Positions 34,808-46,523 of a stretch of DNA of 64,000 nt are shown here, one piece after another. Below the pieces are notes generated by a model that was not told where the DNA came from, ran no database searches, and saw nothing but the letters and a program-made list of their open reading frames with translations. This stretch comes from Gonatopus flavifemur (lineage: Eukaryota; Arthropoda; Insecta; Hymenoptera; Dryinidae). The stretch's first letter is position 1, and each line of letters opens with the position of its first letter. Both the position numbers and the translations under genes were made by a program. Location: the NCBI GenBank assembly GCA_018340375.1, contig JAFFJZ010000001.1, forward strand, positions 72,656,001 to 72,720,000, in the 5' to 3' direction.

Positions 34808-35982
34808 CACGGAAAAAAATGACCACGTAAGAATTACATGAAAAGAGAGGTTATAATTACGGTGTGGATTTCATGTAGAATTTACTCTAGAGTCCTGTTC
34901 TTTGACTATATAAGTATGGACTGCTGGTTGCTAACTTCAGACTTGTAATCAACATTGAGCAGCGCCGCCAGTAACCGCAAACTAAAATTGACTGATCAGC
35001 TGTTCGGTGTGTGATTTGTTTTGAAATACAATCTAACCTCTGATCAAGGGAGTAATTCTTATTGAAATGTTTTCATGTTTACTTATGAATTTCCTGTTGC
35101 GAAATTTGGAAAGTTTCATAATAAGGACATTTTCTTATGAATCGCTTTGAGACTTTAACCAGGGTTGCTTTTCCAATTTTTCGAATTAGATTATTACATT
35201 CGTATTCATCTAAAAGTACTTATAGCTTCATAAAATTTTACAAACTGAGACTAGATTTTCTGAATGTTCAAGGAATATCCCAACGATATACTTTGTATTG
35301 AGGTTGTTTATTATAAATGTTTTATAATTGCTTTAAAAATATTTTGAGAAATATATATATTTTATATTTTGATAAATATTTTGAATGATGATCATAAATA
35401 ATAATTATGAGTAATCAGATGAATAAGTTGATAGATGTAATAATTCTCAAAATATATGCAAAAAATCAACCATCAGAACACATGATGCAATGCGACTGAT
35501 ATTCTCTGAATATTCATTTTACATTGTTTACGTCAATATAAGAATCGTATTTATTGCTTTTAACGATGATCCTCGTTCTTATACTCAATGTATCAAACGT
35601 CAATAAATTATAACCTATAATTTTTATCGAATCATTGGGTTTTTTTTACGATTATTCATACCACATTTTGAATTCCCGCGTTTTCGGTCACTTGGGCGGA
35701 GCCTAAATATCGAAAAATATCGTTCAATGTTGGTTACACATTTTCGGCAGTTTATATAGGAAAAGTGGGGGTAACTGGCAGTCCATACTTATATAGTCAA
35801 AGGTCCTGTTGGATTTATATTGTTATCATGGTTACGATGGCAACACGTCTGCCGTTTACTTCAGTAGCAATGTGCACATAACATTGGCCCCAATGTGAAT
35901 TTTACTCCAATTGCATGCACTTCAGCAGTTATGTCAAAATTACAACAACCAATGCAGAATCCACGCGTCATTTTTTTCCGTG
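34808..35982. mobile_element. Class 1 element CACGGAAAAAAATGAC (CA duplication), interrupted
   Basis: The left end CACGGAAAAAAATGACCACG and the right end CGTCATTTTTTTCCGTG pair, with CA on each side. GTAATT.TACATG / CAT..AATTAC-type pairing continues inward. Without the nested 903-bp unit and its duplicated 8 bp the element is about 264 bp. Confidence 0.75.
34900..35802. mobile_element. 903-bp element with perfect 25-bp ends and 8-bp duplications
   Basis: The 25-bp ends, beginning CTTTGACTATATAAGTATGG at the left with the exact inverse at the right, are identical. They are directly flanked by GTCCTGTT at 34892-34899 and 35803-35810. Pairing continues weakly into GGTTGC / GTAAC. An 8-bp duplication is typical of the hAT, P and Merlin groups. 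The CTTTG start is unusual for hAT, so I leave the superfamily open. No open frame of note lies inside. Identical ends suggest fairly recent activity. Confidence 0.85.
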
Positions 35983-36150
35983 CACATGAATCATCCGGTG
36001 CTTCACTTGTATTACGATGATACAGAATTCATTCTATAAAATCATTTTTTCCGCGTCTATGGGAATACGTTAATGCTTTTGGACGTGTATCAATCATAAA
36101 ATTCATATTTGAATTTCATATCCTGATCATTCTATACAAAACATACTAAG

Positions 36151-36167
36151 ATATATATATATATATT
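36151..36167. repeat. AT microsatellite
   Basis: Eight consecutive AT units. Confidence 0.9.
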
Positions 36168-36666
36168 TGTAAAAAGGACATGCATGCATCGAAAAACAAT
36201 CGATGTCAAAATAAGATTATCCCTCCTATTTTGATGCAACTTCTCCTCTAATAAATGGTGAAAAACCCATGTCAAAATTTACCAGTGGTGCAAAGCTGAA
36301 GTTGGCGAAGCCTTGGGAGAAAGCCTGACTAAAGACCGAAATGATAACATCGTTTCAGCAATTAACGACCCTCAACGTGACGCTTGGGGTAACAGTGAGA
36401 GGTCACCAATGTTGGCGTATGCTTGATTCGATGGTTCCGCCATGAATAGCCGATACAAAACATATGCACAAACTTGCGCCAGCACTAGTTTGATACTTTT
36501 TATCTTTGTATTGCCGACACAGGCACGATATCACCTCTATTGTCAATCAACGTTGATCCAATATGAATCCCCTATACGCTTGGTTGCCACGCCTGGCCCA
36601 AGCCATTGCCCGTGGTCAGCATTGGTGGAATCGCGAATATTTGACATGGGAAAGTATCCTTCTCCA

Positions 36667-36857
36667 CACAGAGAGAAATAACTACTATCATCAACAATAT
36701 ATTTTCTTGTTCCAAGAAATTCATTTCTCCGAAAATATTTTCTTGATTCAAGGAAATTTCTCTTGGTTCCGCAGCATATAGCTGCATTCAAGAATATATA
36801 TTCTTGAAAATATTCAAGAATATATTTTCTTGGTATTAGTAATTATTTCTCTCAGTG
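36667..36857. mobile_element. Class 1 MITE (CACAGAGAGAAATAA ends, CA duplication)
   Basis: Left CACAGAGAGAAATAACTACTA and right TAGTAATTATTTCTCTCAGTG are inverse, with CA on each side. The inside is made of AAGAAAT, AATATATTTTCTTG and TTCAAGAATATAT words in both orientations, giving a highly self-complementary 191 bp. Frames on both strands here are structural artefacts. Confidence 0.8.
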
Positions 36858-36860
36858 CAT

Positions 36861-38364
36861 TTGAAAGGATGATTCTGTGTGATGGAAGGATTTTCATTTG
36901 TTCGAAATACCTTTCAACGTATAGGCATATTCTCAATTAAAGAAGGAACCGAAAGTGAAATCTCTTCTCCGATCGAGAAGGATTTTTCTTCTCATTTCCA
37001 GATGACTCTCTTTTGTGTGTGTAAAATTTATGTAATTCATGTTTGATTCGTTTCTAAGAGATATAAGAATCATGTATTCTAAGTGCATAGATTATCATGG
37101 AATAAAATTTATGTAGTTATGTAAACTGTTGTAAATTTCTGTGCATACAGTCTTAAAATACTTTATGCTCTTTTTTCATCGCTCCTTGCATGAAAATTCC
37201 ACTTAGGTCTCTAATACTCTCAGTTATTACATTTTAATGGCATATTGGAAAATGATTCATTATTTTATGCACTCTGAATGGAAATCGTTCCCTTCAAACG
37301 TACGGGAGAGAAGTAATACATTTCCTTTCGAATAAATTGTGAGATGCATGATTTTTCTTCTTTCATGAACTGTACGTAATATGAACGCAATATTAGCTGA
37401 TTTTATTCCATCTTTTTCCCGTCTTCGTTTTCTCATTACCTCCTGAAAATTATATTATAATTATCCTAGTTCTATGAACATTTCATTAGGTCGAGGTGAT
37501 AATTGTTTGTCAGTTCGCCTTTCTGCTTGGAATCATGACGTGTCATCTCCATACGTGCAGGATATATGATTCCCTATTGTTCCCCATTGCATTGAAACTT
37601 CATAGCTCAATAGACAAGTGTTTGGGAATTTGATGCATATACACAAGTTGAATACGCTCTATTCCTATGTCCAAGCTGCAGAATAATTGAATCACCGTCT
37701 ATTATCGAATAAATTTTTACATGGAGACATGAAAATTGATGCGGCTGGAAGAGATCTCCATCGTGATAGATGTTGACGATTTGAGAACTCATGCCCATGT
37801 CAATGACACTTGTTTCATAATTGTTTGATGACTTCATTCCACATAAATTCATTGCATTATAATAAATGAGAATGATATTTCATTATTGCAAAAGATTTTG
37901 GATGCTGGAATCCAAATCTAGAAATACGGAACAATGATCACATTTCTGTTCTGATGAATGAGTTTTGTCTGTACTCTCATCAGAGTCTTGTCCAATTCCT
38001 GAGAAAAACTAGAGTTATTCTAGTTTTTCTAATTAAGTTATATGATATTAAAATAATTCGTCATCTTTTTATAAATCATACGTCAGGTCTGATGCATATA
38101 TCTTTTGAAATCTCGGTAACTGCAGTCAAATTGCATTCCGAATCACACAAACTTTCTTTGAACATGAGATTATCCTTTTAAGAACTATTTGATTCGCAAT
38201 CTGCTTTGTATTCCTTTTTTTGGTGGTCATCATGCTTTACAAACTCTGCAGTCAAGTTGATCCTGTGTTCAATGAACTTTCTAAAAGCGACTTCTCCCAA
38301 ACTTTTGTGAATTAATGATCTCTTACACACATAAATGGGGCTAAACTTGTACATGATACGTCGG
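36861..38364. other. Unique AT-rich sequence
   Basis: No gene recognised. A short hairpin AGAAAAACTAGA-GTTAT-TCTAGTTTTTCT lies at about 38001-38030. Confidence 0.5.
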
Positions 38365-38366
38365 TA

Positions 38367-38469
38367 CAGTGCGACCTCTCAATAAGAACGCTCGCCCTCT
38401 TTCTCATTCGAATGGTATTTGCCTAACGTTGAAAAGAGAGAGTGAGCGTTCTCATTGAGAGGTTGCGCT
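38367..38469. mobile_element. Short MITE with CAGTGCGACCTCTC ends
   Basis: CAGTGCGACCTCTCAATAAG at the left is the inverse of CTCATTGAGAGGTTGCGCT at the right, and the arms reach about 38 bp. TA precedes the left end; the right flank is AA. Ends of the form CAGTG.CACCTC suggest a pogo/Tigger-like Tc1-mariner derivative, but this is only a resemblance. Confidence 0.65.
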
Positions 38470-38496
38470 AAATTCACTTGCTTTTGTACATAACTA

Positions 38497-38949
38497 CACT
38501 GGAAAAAATATTTATTTGTCCTCTCTCCATAAAATATTTATTTGTAGAAATTCAATATTCAATTAGATGCAAAAACTGATTACTTGTGGTTACAAATGAA
38601 TTATTTATTTAGAAGACCCATTCATTCGGGGCAAGCATTCCATTATTTGCAGTGGCATAGCAAGGAGGGGGGGGGGGCGGCGGGGGCAGACCGCCCCAAA
38701 TATCAAATTTTGGTTCGCATTCAGATTTTACTGAATTAGAGTTTCTTCTACGTTTTTTTTTTTTACAAATGAAGATGAACGGCCAGGCGAGAGAGTGTTC
38801 CGCTATCGCTTCCGCCACGGATACCATTTGGCCACGCTACGCCACTGATTATTTGATTCGATTGAATATTTCATTAATCCTAAAGAATATTTTATGGAGA
38901 GGGGACAAATAAACTATTTATTTGGTTGGAAGAAATTTTTTTCTCAGTG
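38497..38949. mobile_element. Class 1 element (TA duplication) hosting a hAT MITE
   Basis: Left CACTGGAAAAAATATTTATT with TGTCCTCTCTCCATAAAAT is the inverse of the right-end ATTTTATGGAGAGGGGACA..TTTTTTTCTCAGTG. TA lies on both sides. The ATTTATTTG words link it to 46296-46521. The centre is occupied by the unit at 38650-38847. Confidence 0.8.
38650..38847. mobile_element. hAT-type MITE with perfect 8-bp duplication ATTATTTG
   Basis: Left end CAGTGGCATAGC, right end GCTACGCCACTG, directly flanked by ATTATTTG at 38642-38649 and 38848-38855. The left part holds a G run with GGCGGCGGGGGC, unusual in this AT-rich window, and a T run lies near 38750. CAGTGGCGTAGC-type ends with 8-bp duplications are typical hAT features. 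Confidence 0.9.
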
Positions 38950-38955
38950 TATACA

Positions 38956-40017
38956 TAACATTATTGTATTTATGTCAGGAAAATATCGTTTGGAACGTGT
39001 AACAGTTTGATATGGAACTTACGTTCAAAATAATACACAGTCATCGTTTATAATGCTCTCAATTGTAATATGAAATTATATTCTTGCAATCAATGCCATA
39101 TGATTTCATTGTGAACTTCTTCTGAATTATTACCGTTTCTGCGGGAGAGTTCCATGAACTTGTAAAATTTCCGTATTTTTCCCATGTTTTGAGGGAAAAA
39201 TGGGGGAAAAAATTAAGTAATCTTGCACATACGAGAAAAACTTTCCTAAGGGTAACAGAATTTAACACACAAAACAATATGTCTGTTCCAAAAGTATCAA
39301 CATTCTCCTTCGGACATTTATTTGGAAATTTGATATCGGTTGAAAATTTGAACCTGCGCGAAAAAACCAGAAAACTGTTTGTAAACAATGAATGAGAATC
39401 CTGAGGGGATGGTAAATTCCTTAAACAAAGTTTCGTGTTGTACTAAACAAAACCTTCCTTCGAAGGCTTCCCCCTATATCATATTATTTGATTTGCCTCA
39501 CGGCTGGAGTATGAAAGATGGATTTAAGACTCACTTTTTGCTGTCTTCAATTTTATTTTGAATTTCATGCGAGAAACTGTTTTGTTATTTTTATTGTAGA
39601 GAAAAAAACCTTCCCTTGAGCTTCTATAAATCAACAATTCGGAATAAAATCCTTAAATTGTAAGTTGAATAAAATGTTAAGAAAAAATCACCTCCGAACA
39701 TCGGATACGGAATATAATATCCGATGGAATAACAGTAAATCAAGGAAAAACACAAATCATAGGAAAACAATTTTCAATTCAGCGAGGAAGATTTTTCATT
39801 ATCTCTATTCCACATTTCTTACTGAGTTAGGTGACTTCCAAGAGACAAAATATATCGCTTCTTACTTCAAAAGTGGAGGCCTTCGAGCTTTGAAATTGTG
39901 TATTTCATGAGTAGAGAAAATCACAATTTTGAAATGGAGATCATGTGATTCTAATGTCACATCAATAACATGACCAAATATATAGTGGGAGATTTTCGAT
40001 TTACAAGCCCGAAGGGT
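38956..40017. other. Unique AT-rich sequence
   Basis: Nothing recognisable; the 109-codon minus-strand frame at 39388-39059 has no domain that I know. Confidence 0.5.
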
Positions 40018-41325
40018 TCCATTGTTGTACCACGGTATGAATTTTTACAATTTTCTTTTTCCCGTGCATTCTCTCAGAAAAGAATATTCAAGACTTTTTT
40101 TACAGTACCTTCTGTCATCCACACATAATATATTTTTTCAGAGTAATAGGTGTAGAGAAATAACATGGAGAAAAAAAATATCATTCCACAAGAACAGCGG
40201 AAATTATACATTTTTTTTTCTTCTATTTTTCAACGGTTCAGTATATTTTTATGGAAAGAATATATTGTGTGGACTATTGTATCGGATTTGAACTTCAATT
40301 GAATTCAAACGGAGATACTTCTCATACCCCTATCCGGCTGTATTCTCCTTTTTTCTATGCCCAGTGAACACAGGTACAACAGACATTGGAGGAAAAATGA
40401 TAGAAAATAGAGGGAGAAAAGGGTTAGCAGAGACAATTATACATCGATCGTTGTTGTGATTGAGAACATAATCTACATGAGGATTTTCTTCTCCAGAATG
40501 ATAGAAGCGCAAACTTAATATTGATATTTTGTAAAATTATCGCTCTTCAAGCACATTTTCCTGACCTAAAATTGTTATACCAGGTCCTGCGCTGCACATA
40601 CTTCTATAACTACCCACAAAAAATATCAAGTGGTGAAAATTAAATGTGCTACACTGTCGAAAAAATTTGCTTTAAGATTCATAAAAACACTATGAAAATT
40701 TTGACATAACAAATGATAATAATTTCAATAATACAATTCTCAATTTTCACAAGATATCAGTGGGTTAGTAATTAATTCCCCAAATTTCAATAAAAAATGC
40801 TACAATTTCCTAACTCATATCAAATTTGAGAACTTCATTGAATTTAATATGGGAATATTGAATTTCACAAGAAATCTTCTATTAAATTTGAGGATTTTTT
40901 TAATAGTGTATGCACGGGAAGTTTTCTTTTTATTACTCTAATAATTTTGATATAATTAGATTGATAACATAGTCATATCTGAGGCAGAGACAATTATATT
41001 TCAAATTTACAAATACTTCTCAAAGAATTTTTGAACCATTGAGAATCGAGGTACGTACTCCAATAAACGTACATGAATAAACAATAAATGCACGGGGAAA
41101 AAAAGATCGTAACAGTTCATACGATAGCATGAATAGCGGCAAATGCTTGCTTCGAGTCTTTAAATTGAAATTTTGACAACATGTGTTTATATATGAACAG
41201 AATGATCTATTGTCCCATATGAATTGTCATTTTCTTCCATCTATAGCGTGGAATCACGAGACGAATATTACAAACCGCTCCATTGTCATTCAACAAGATG
41301 AATTTTACCAACTTCCTTTTCCCGT
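40018..41325. repeat. Two related class 1-like right ends, plus inward-facing CACGGG ends
   Basis: TCCATTGTTGTACC..TGAATTTTTACAATTTTCTTTTTCCCGTG (to about 40065) and CTCCATTGTCATTC..TGAATTTTACCAACTTCCTTTTCCCGTG (to 41325) are homologous. CACGGGAAGTTTTC (about 40914) and CACGGGGAAAAAAAG (41091) are candidate left ends. Matching flanks are not seen, so the boundaries are unresolved; the interval also holds the element at 40652-40908. Confidence 0.4.
40652..40908. mobile_element. Class 1 element, CACTGTGCAAAAAATCTGCC family, copy B (TA duplication)
   Basis: It begins CACTGTCGAAAAAATTTGC and ends TTTTTTTAATAGTG, with TA on both sides. The body follows copy A at 16720-17176 but is about 200 bp shorter. 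Confidence 0.7.
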
Positions 41326-42948
41326 GATATATATACATATACACTATATATAACATATGTACTCAGAATTGAGTATATATTAATTCAAAATAATTGAACT
41401 AATTACTCATTCACGATCATGACATTGCTTTGACATCAATTGTGTTATTTACACAGTGCTGATATAAACAAAAGCTGAGATAGGATTCCTACGTACAGTG
41501 AAATCAAATTTCAGTACACGCACTCATGAATACATGGATTTTTGTTTACGTATCAACAATTATGAATACAATTATCAGGTTTTTAATTGAACATTATCCA
41601 ATGATGGATTCATTCGATGCAGGTGGATACGTTGCTTCAAGATGAATTCTGTGAATGGTAATTAACATATAATCATTGATACGTGAAAAAAAGTACATTA
41701 TGAGAGAAAATGTCCTGGAATTACAGCTGAAAATACGCACTTGAATATATGCTCGGAATTTCCGTATCAATATTTTCATAATAGCTGACCGAACTTCCAT
41801 GCATTCGAGATATCACGATCCGATGATGTGATCGTTTTTCCCGAGAGTAATGAATACATGAAAAAAGTGATCAGAGTGTGCTTCATCGATAATTTGGGAA
41901 TATGCATGCAGGTCCCTACGCAAGCATCGCTTTTTTCGTGAACTCAATTAATATCCTCCCACTTCCATAATGTTAAATTAAAGGTTGGACTATATTACGG
42001 GTTGGAATTTCCAATGAAAGTTTTAGATCCAACGTAACGTCAGTCAGCGAACGAGTTAGGAGAATTTTCCTCATCTCTGTGAAAAAATGCACGTACTTTT
42101 TGTATATGTGGAATACTTTGAATTTCATCTGAACATTGCAAAAGTTTGGTTTATTTTATAAATATATACAATCAAAAATTTCATCTACTTTTATACAAAA
42201 TTCAAGTTTTGAAAAATAACCGATCAAAAAAGAATAAAAACATGCATTTCACATGTCACGAGTACATGAGATTCTGGAGTACATCAAATTCAGGAGCAAA
42301 GAATCCATTTATCGTTCATATATTTGTTCACACGACAATTGTTCTGGTTTCGAGCATGAATGCACATTTCGAATTTATTCCCGACCTCATTACACCAGCG
42401 CTTTACACGAATCGCAAGAATTTTCTGTGTCAAGCTTTTGCCTTATCCATTCAGATTCCAACAATCTCGTTGGTTATACGGAGGACAATTTATAACATTC
42501 TTTCATAAAATGAGTTGTAAGTATAACTCTGTCTCTTCAGATGAATGTTTTAGTCAACCAATTATGTTGACATGTCTCTGTGTCATCTTGGATTATTGTT
42601 GATGGAATTTTTCCTTCCGAGACTCTTTTGAATATCATGTGGTATTTTTGAATAGAATTCTACTCACCGAAGTAGGATCTTGCTTATGATGATTCGAATA
42701 TTGTTGAAATACCTATTTATATGAACCATATGAAAATTTATCATGTAATTGTAACTTTGATTTATAATTATGCGATTGCATGATCAAGTTCCATGTCGGA
42801 TATTCATCTAATTGAATTCAATACAATTCCTGTATGAAATTTGGACTTGTTGATCAACAGTGAGCACAGAACAAACACTGTACGTATTCGCTCTCTTTGA
42901 TCTTGCTTTTTAATTTATTTTCATACAGTTCAATTTATTGGAAATGTG
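41326..42948. other. Unique AT-rich sequence
   Basis: No gene recognised. Overlapping + strand frames at 42146-42602 (80-120 codons) have no domain that I recognise. A short ATATATACATATACACTATATATAAC-type low-complexity patch lies near 41327. Confidence 0.45.
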
Positions 42949-43070
42949 TACACTGAGAGGACTGTTTTGTCGCAGTAACCAAAACCGACATGGAATAAAA
43001 AATTCAAGTTACCTGAACTGAAATATTATTCATTTCAAAGAAAATTTCTAGTCAATTCTTGCGACAACTA

Positions 43071-43379
43071 CACTGAAAGGAAAATGACGTGGTTGGAAAT
43101 AACCAGGCCATTTGTGGTTGCAATGACTTGAAATCTGGTTCTGTCCACCAGGAAATATGATTGTAACGACCAGAGAGAAGTGGTTTGAGCGAAAATTAAC
43201 CACATATTCTGGTTACTACACTAATAAAAAAAAGTTCGGTAACTCCAACCTGAAAAATGTAGTTATTTTTGGCTTCAACCACGTTTCCTGGTCGTCACAA
43301 CCATGTTTCCTGGTGAATAGGACCAGATTTCATGTTATTGCAACCAAAATGTTCCAATCAGGTCATTTTTTTTTTAGTG
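43071..43379. mobile_element. Class 1 MITE with repeated ACCAGG / CCTGGT words
   Basis: Left CACTGAAAGGAAAATGACG and right GGTCATTTTTTTTTTAGTG are inverse. Internally CCAGG, CCTGGT, GGTTG and CAACC words recur in both orientations about every 30-40 bp. TA precedes it; the right flank is taken up by the next element. Confidence 0.65.
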
Positions 43380-44320
43380 CCCGAAGAGAACATAAAGCTT
43401 CAGCGAACGTTCAGTTCAGACCCAGACAGCATTGAATGTCCTGTGGACGTTTTAGAAACATAACCTTAGTTTTGCGCGCTTCGTCTCCGTGGAGTAGGTT
43501 TAAATACGTTCAGAGAACGTTCATTTTTGATGCACCTGAATACGTTCCCAGTACGCTTTTTTCATCTACCACGGGACGTTCTCGTTACGTTTCCCAAACG
43601 TACTTTCATGAAAACTAACCTATACAAACATACGCGTAGTATCGCAGAACGTCATTGACATCTTCATTGAATACGTCCCCAGAACGTCGCATGGGGGACA
43701 TAAATTGAACATCACTGAACATTTGTATGTCCCTGGGACGTACATGCGACGTTTTTAGAACGTCCTGGGATTTTATTTGGACGTTTTCTGTGAGACCAAG
43801 TACGTTTTATGAACGTTCAGAAAACATCCCGATGCTATCCGAGGATGTGTATAGATCGGGCCGAAGGTTCATTAGAGCTAACTTTTAGATTCACAAACGT
43901 TTGACGAAGGTTCCACGGACGTCGAAATGTCCACCTCGAAATACGTTCAGGAAACATAGATGGAACGTTCGCTGAAGGCTCATCGATGGTTAAACAAAAA
44001 TAACAAAAGTTTCACAAAAATATCTGTACTTATATTAATTTTGATCAATTCATATGAAGAATAAATTGATTAATAAACATAAATGATCATACAATTATCT
44101 AAGCATAGATTTTTTGGTGAATCTTTCTCAAACCTTCGATGAACCTTCAATGAACGTCCTATCTATGTTTCCTGAAAGTATTTTGAGGTGGACATTTCAA
44201 CGTTCGTAGTATCTCTGACAAACTTTTGTGAATCTAAAAAAAGTTAGCTTTCATGAACCTTCGATCCGATCTATACAGATCTAATCTGAACGTTCGCTGA
44301 AGCTTCATGTTCTCTTCGGG
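43380..44320. mobile_element. 941-bp class 2 element CCCGAAGAGAACATAAAGC (TG duplication)
   Basis: The 35-bp ends (CCCGAAGAGAACATAAAGCT and its inverse before GGG) differ at one position. TG flanks both sides. A second internal inverse pair joins about 43925-43985 to about 44143-44200 (ACGTTCAGGAAACATAGATGG / CTATGTTTCCTGAAAGTA). The body is full of ACGTTC and GAACGT words. No open frame of note. Confidence 0.85.
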
Positions 44321-44390
44321 TGGAAATGTTTCATTTGATGTCGTATTTCACAAAATTTTCAGTCACAACAAGTAAGCAGTTTCCTCAGTG

Positions 44391-46293
44391 TGAGTGTTTG
44401 CAAGTGTTTGGGTTCAAAAAAAGAATAGAAGTGAAATCATTTGATGGAATGTTCAATAAATATTCAGTGAATATACATAGATAGACTCCATTTCACACTA
44501 CTTCTTCTAGTGTTGTGACGCAGAGCGCCGGTACGTTATTAAAATGATGAAGTTTTATCATAGTATCAGGTGAAAAATGCATTCAATTTACGAATTGATC
44601 ATTCATTCTGGCTTATATAAAATAGAAGTGAAATGTAAAATACGCACTGAGCAAAACTTTCGAAAAAAGTCATCAATCATAGAGTTCTGTTGTTATCATT
44701 GGAATATTTTTTTACGATAATCAAACTTACGACTGCACAAAAATTATATTGTTTCAACCAAAGAATTTTGTTGATCACATTCTAACAAAAAGTCTTTATC
44801 AAAACAACACAGCATTCTTTTTAGTGCAATGCACAATAAATATAGAGATAATTGATACTCTTTCATTGTTACAAATCAAGGGGAGAATGAATTTTACATG
44901 AAGTGAAAATCAATACCTCCGGAAAACACAAGAAATTGAAGTTCAAGTACGTATACATACTCAACTATGGAATGTTATGATCATAATACTGTCTCAGCAA
45001 ACACAACTGCACTCAGTTTGACGAACTGTTGATGATTCTTCACTGATATTGTTAGACTACCGACTCATTCCCTAAGATTCTCTCTTGTCTTTATGGACCA
45101 TGTTTATACGTTTGTGTACATAGACCGTAAGCAATCATCCTTACCGCACGTGAGTCCGCTCTGTGTACCGCAGTCCGCAATGTACACGCACTTTGTCAGG
45201 TGGATGCAACTATGTACATCGCAAGTTCCGGAGATATTGGCATCAAGACTCTTCTGTCCATCTCGGATTGCCCAATTTGTTTGAAAACTACAATAAACCC
45301 GTAAAAATCGAGGTTCTAAAAATTTTTGTGAACTATACAGAGGATTAAGGAACTCAAGTTCTCAGAATTGATTCAATAGTTTTTTAATGAACTGGTTGAC
45401 GAAGGGATGACTGGAATTCCAGTCGTTTTACTCCCTCAGAAGGACTCAGACTTGAATTGAAGATTCAACAAGCAACGCGATATAAATTCATTGATTCCAA
45501 ATTTTACATTCCTGTCATTTTTTGGGAATGGCATATGAGCGTGTCTTCCTTTTTCCAAAGAACAATTTTAAAATGAAATGAAGATATGACTCCTTCATGG
45601 AATGTACTTGAGATGGATATCCTATCGATGAATTTTGATCTAAATATTTGTATGGAAATGATACAACAATAATTATTATATTCTAAACAATATGTCCAAT
45701 CCATACGGAAAACTTCATATATGTATATAAAAGACATATCCTCGCCCTTAAACGAGAGTTTTATAAGGTGACAGAGTATTTAGAGAAAAATAATTCCCAA
45801 GTTTATACGCCTGCTGTGAAGGGAACGCTAACTTTCTCAATTAACTTCTCAAGGATTTAATTATTCGCGTGACTTCGCGGAATTACATGCTCGACTATTT
45901 CAGGCAAAATTTGCTAAAAATTCGATGAAGTCTTTCCATACAGATTCATGCAATTCTTCATTGAAGATTTAATCATAATCCTTCAGAGACTACTCGAAAT
46001 TTCCCTGCTCAGTCAGATTGTTTGTGTTTTTGAAAAATTATTGAATTTTCACAAGAGACAATGAAGTCTTGTAAACATTTCGAGAAACTTCTTGTACATT
46101 CTTCTGATCCTCAGAAACAAGTTCTAGGAATGATAATATCAAAACAGTTCAACTATTCTCTCCATACCTGCATTAAAAACAAAGAATTTCGAAAAGCAAA
46201 GAAATATCAGGGTCTGTGAATGCTCAGATAGGATATGGAAAGATCGAATTGAATTAGATCAGATTCATAGAAAAATTAGTATTTTTAAGATAC
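44391..46293. other. Mostly unique sequence
   Basis: No gene recognised. A possible eroded class 1 element spans about 44645-44826 (CACTGAGCAAAAC..TTTTTAGTG), but its flanks do not match. A less AT-rich patch lies at about 45090-45290. Confidence 0.4.
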
Positions 46294-46295
46294 TA

Positions 46296-46521
46296 CACTG
46301 AAAAAAAAATTTATTCCAGTCAAATAAATATTCATTTGTCCTGTACCAAAAAAACATTTATTAGAATTAACAAAATATTCTTTGGAACCAAAATAATTTA
46401 TTTGAATTAAATAGATGGTTTTAATCGTTTATTTGATTCCAATAAATTATTTTGGTCCCAAAGAATATTTTGTCAATTCTAATAAATATTTATTCGACTG
46501 GAATAAATTTTTTTTTCAGTG
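46296..46521. mobile_element. Near-palindromic class 1 MITE (TA duplication)
   Basis: CACTGAAAAAAAAATTTATT and the arms that follow, through TCCAGTC..AATAAATATT and ACAAAATATTCTTTGG..CCAAAATAATTTATTTG, are repeated in inverse out to TTTTTTTTTCAGTG. The 226 bp is almost wholly self-complementary. TA lies on both sides. Confidence 0.9.
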
Positions 46522-46523
46522 TA

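Larger units (their letters stand above)
42951..44390. mobile_element. Outer class 1 element interrupted by two others
   Basis: Left CACTGAGAGGACTGTTTTGTC and right AGTAAGCAGTTTCCTCAGTG are inverse in the first 15-20 bp. The left flank is TA and the right flank TG. Elements at 43071-43379 and 43380-44320 lie inside, accounting for most of the 1.44 kb. Confidence 0.55.

Noticed and set aside
38656..38685. Poly-G run as an assembly artefact or independent microsatellite
   Set aside because: It sits at a plausible place inside a hAT MITE with exact ends and duplications, so it is treated as part of that element.
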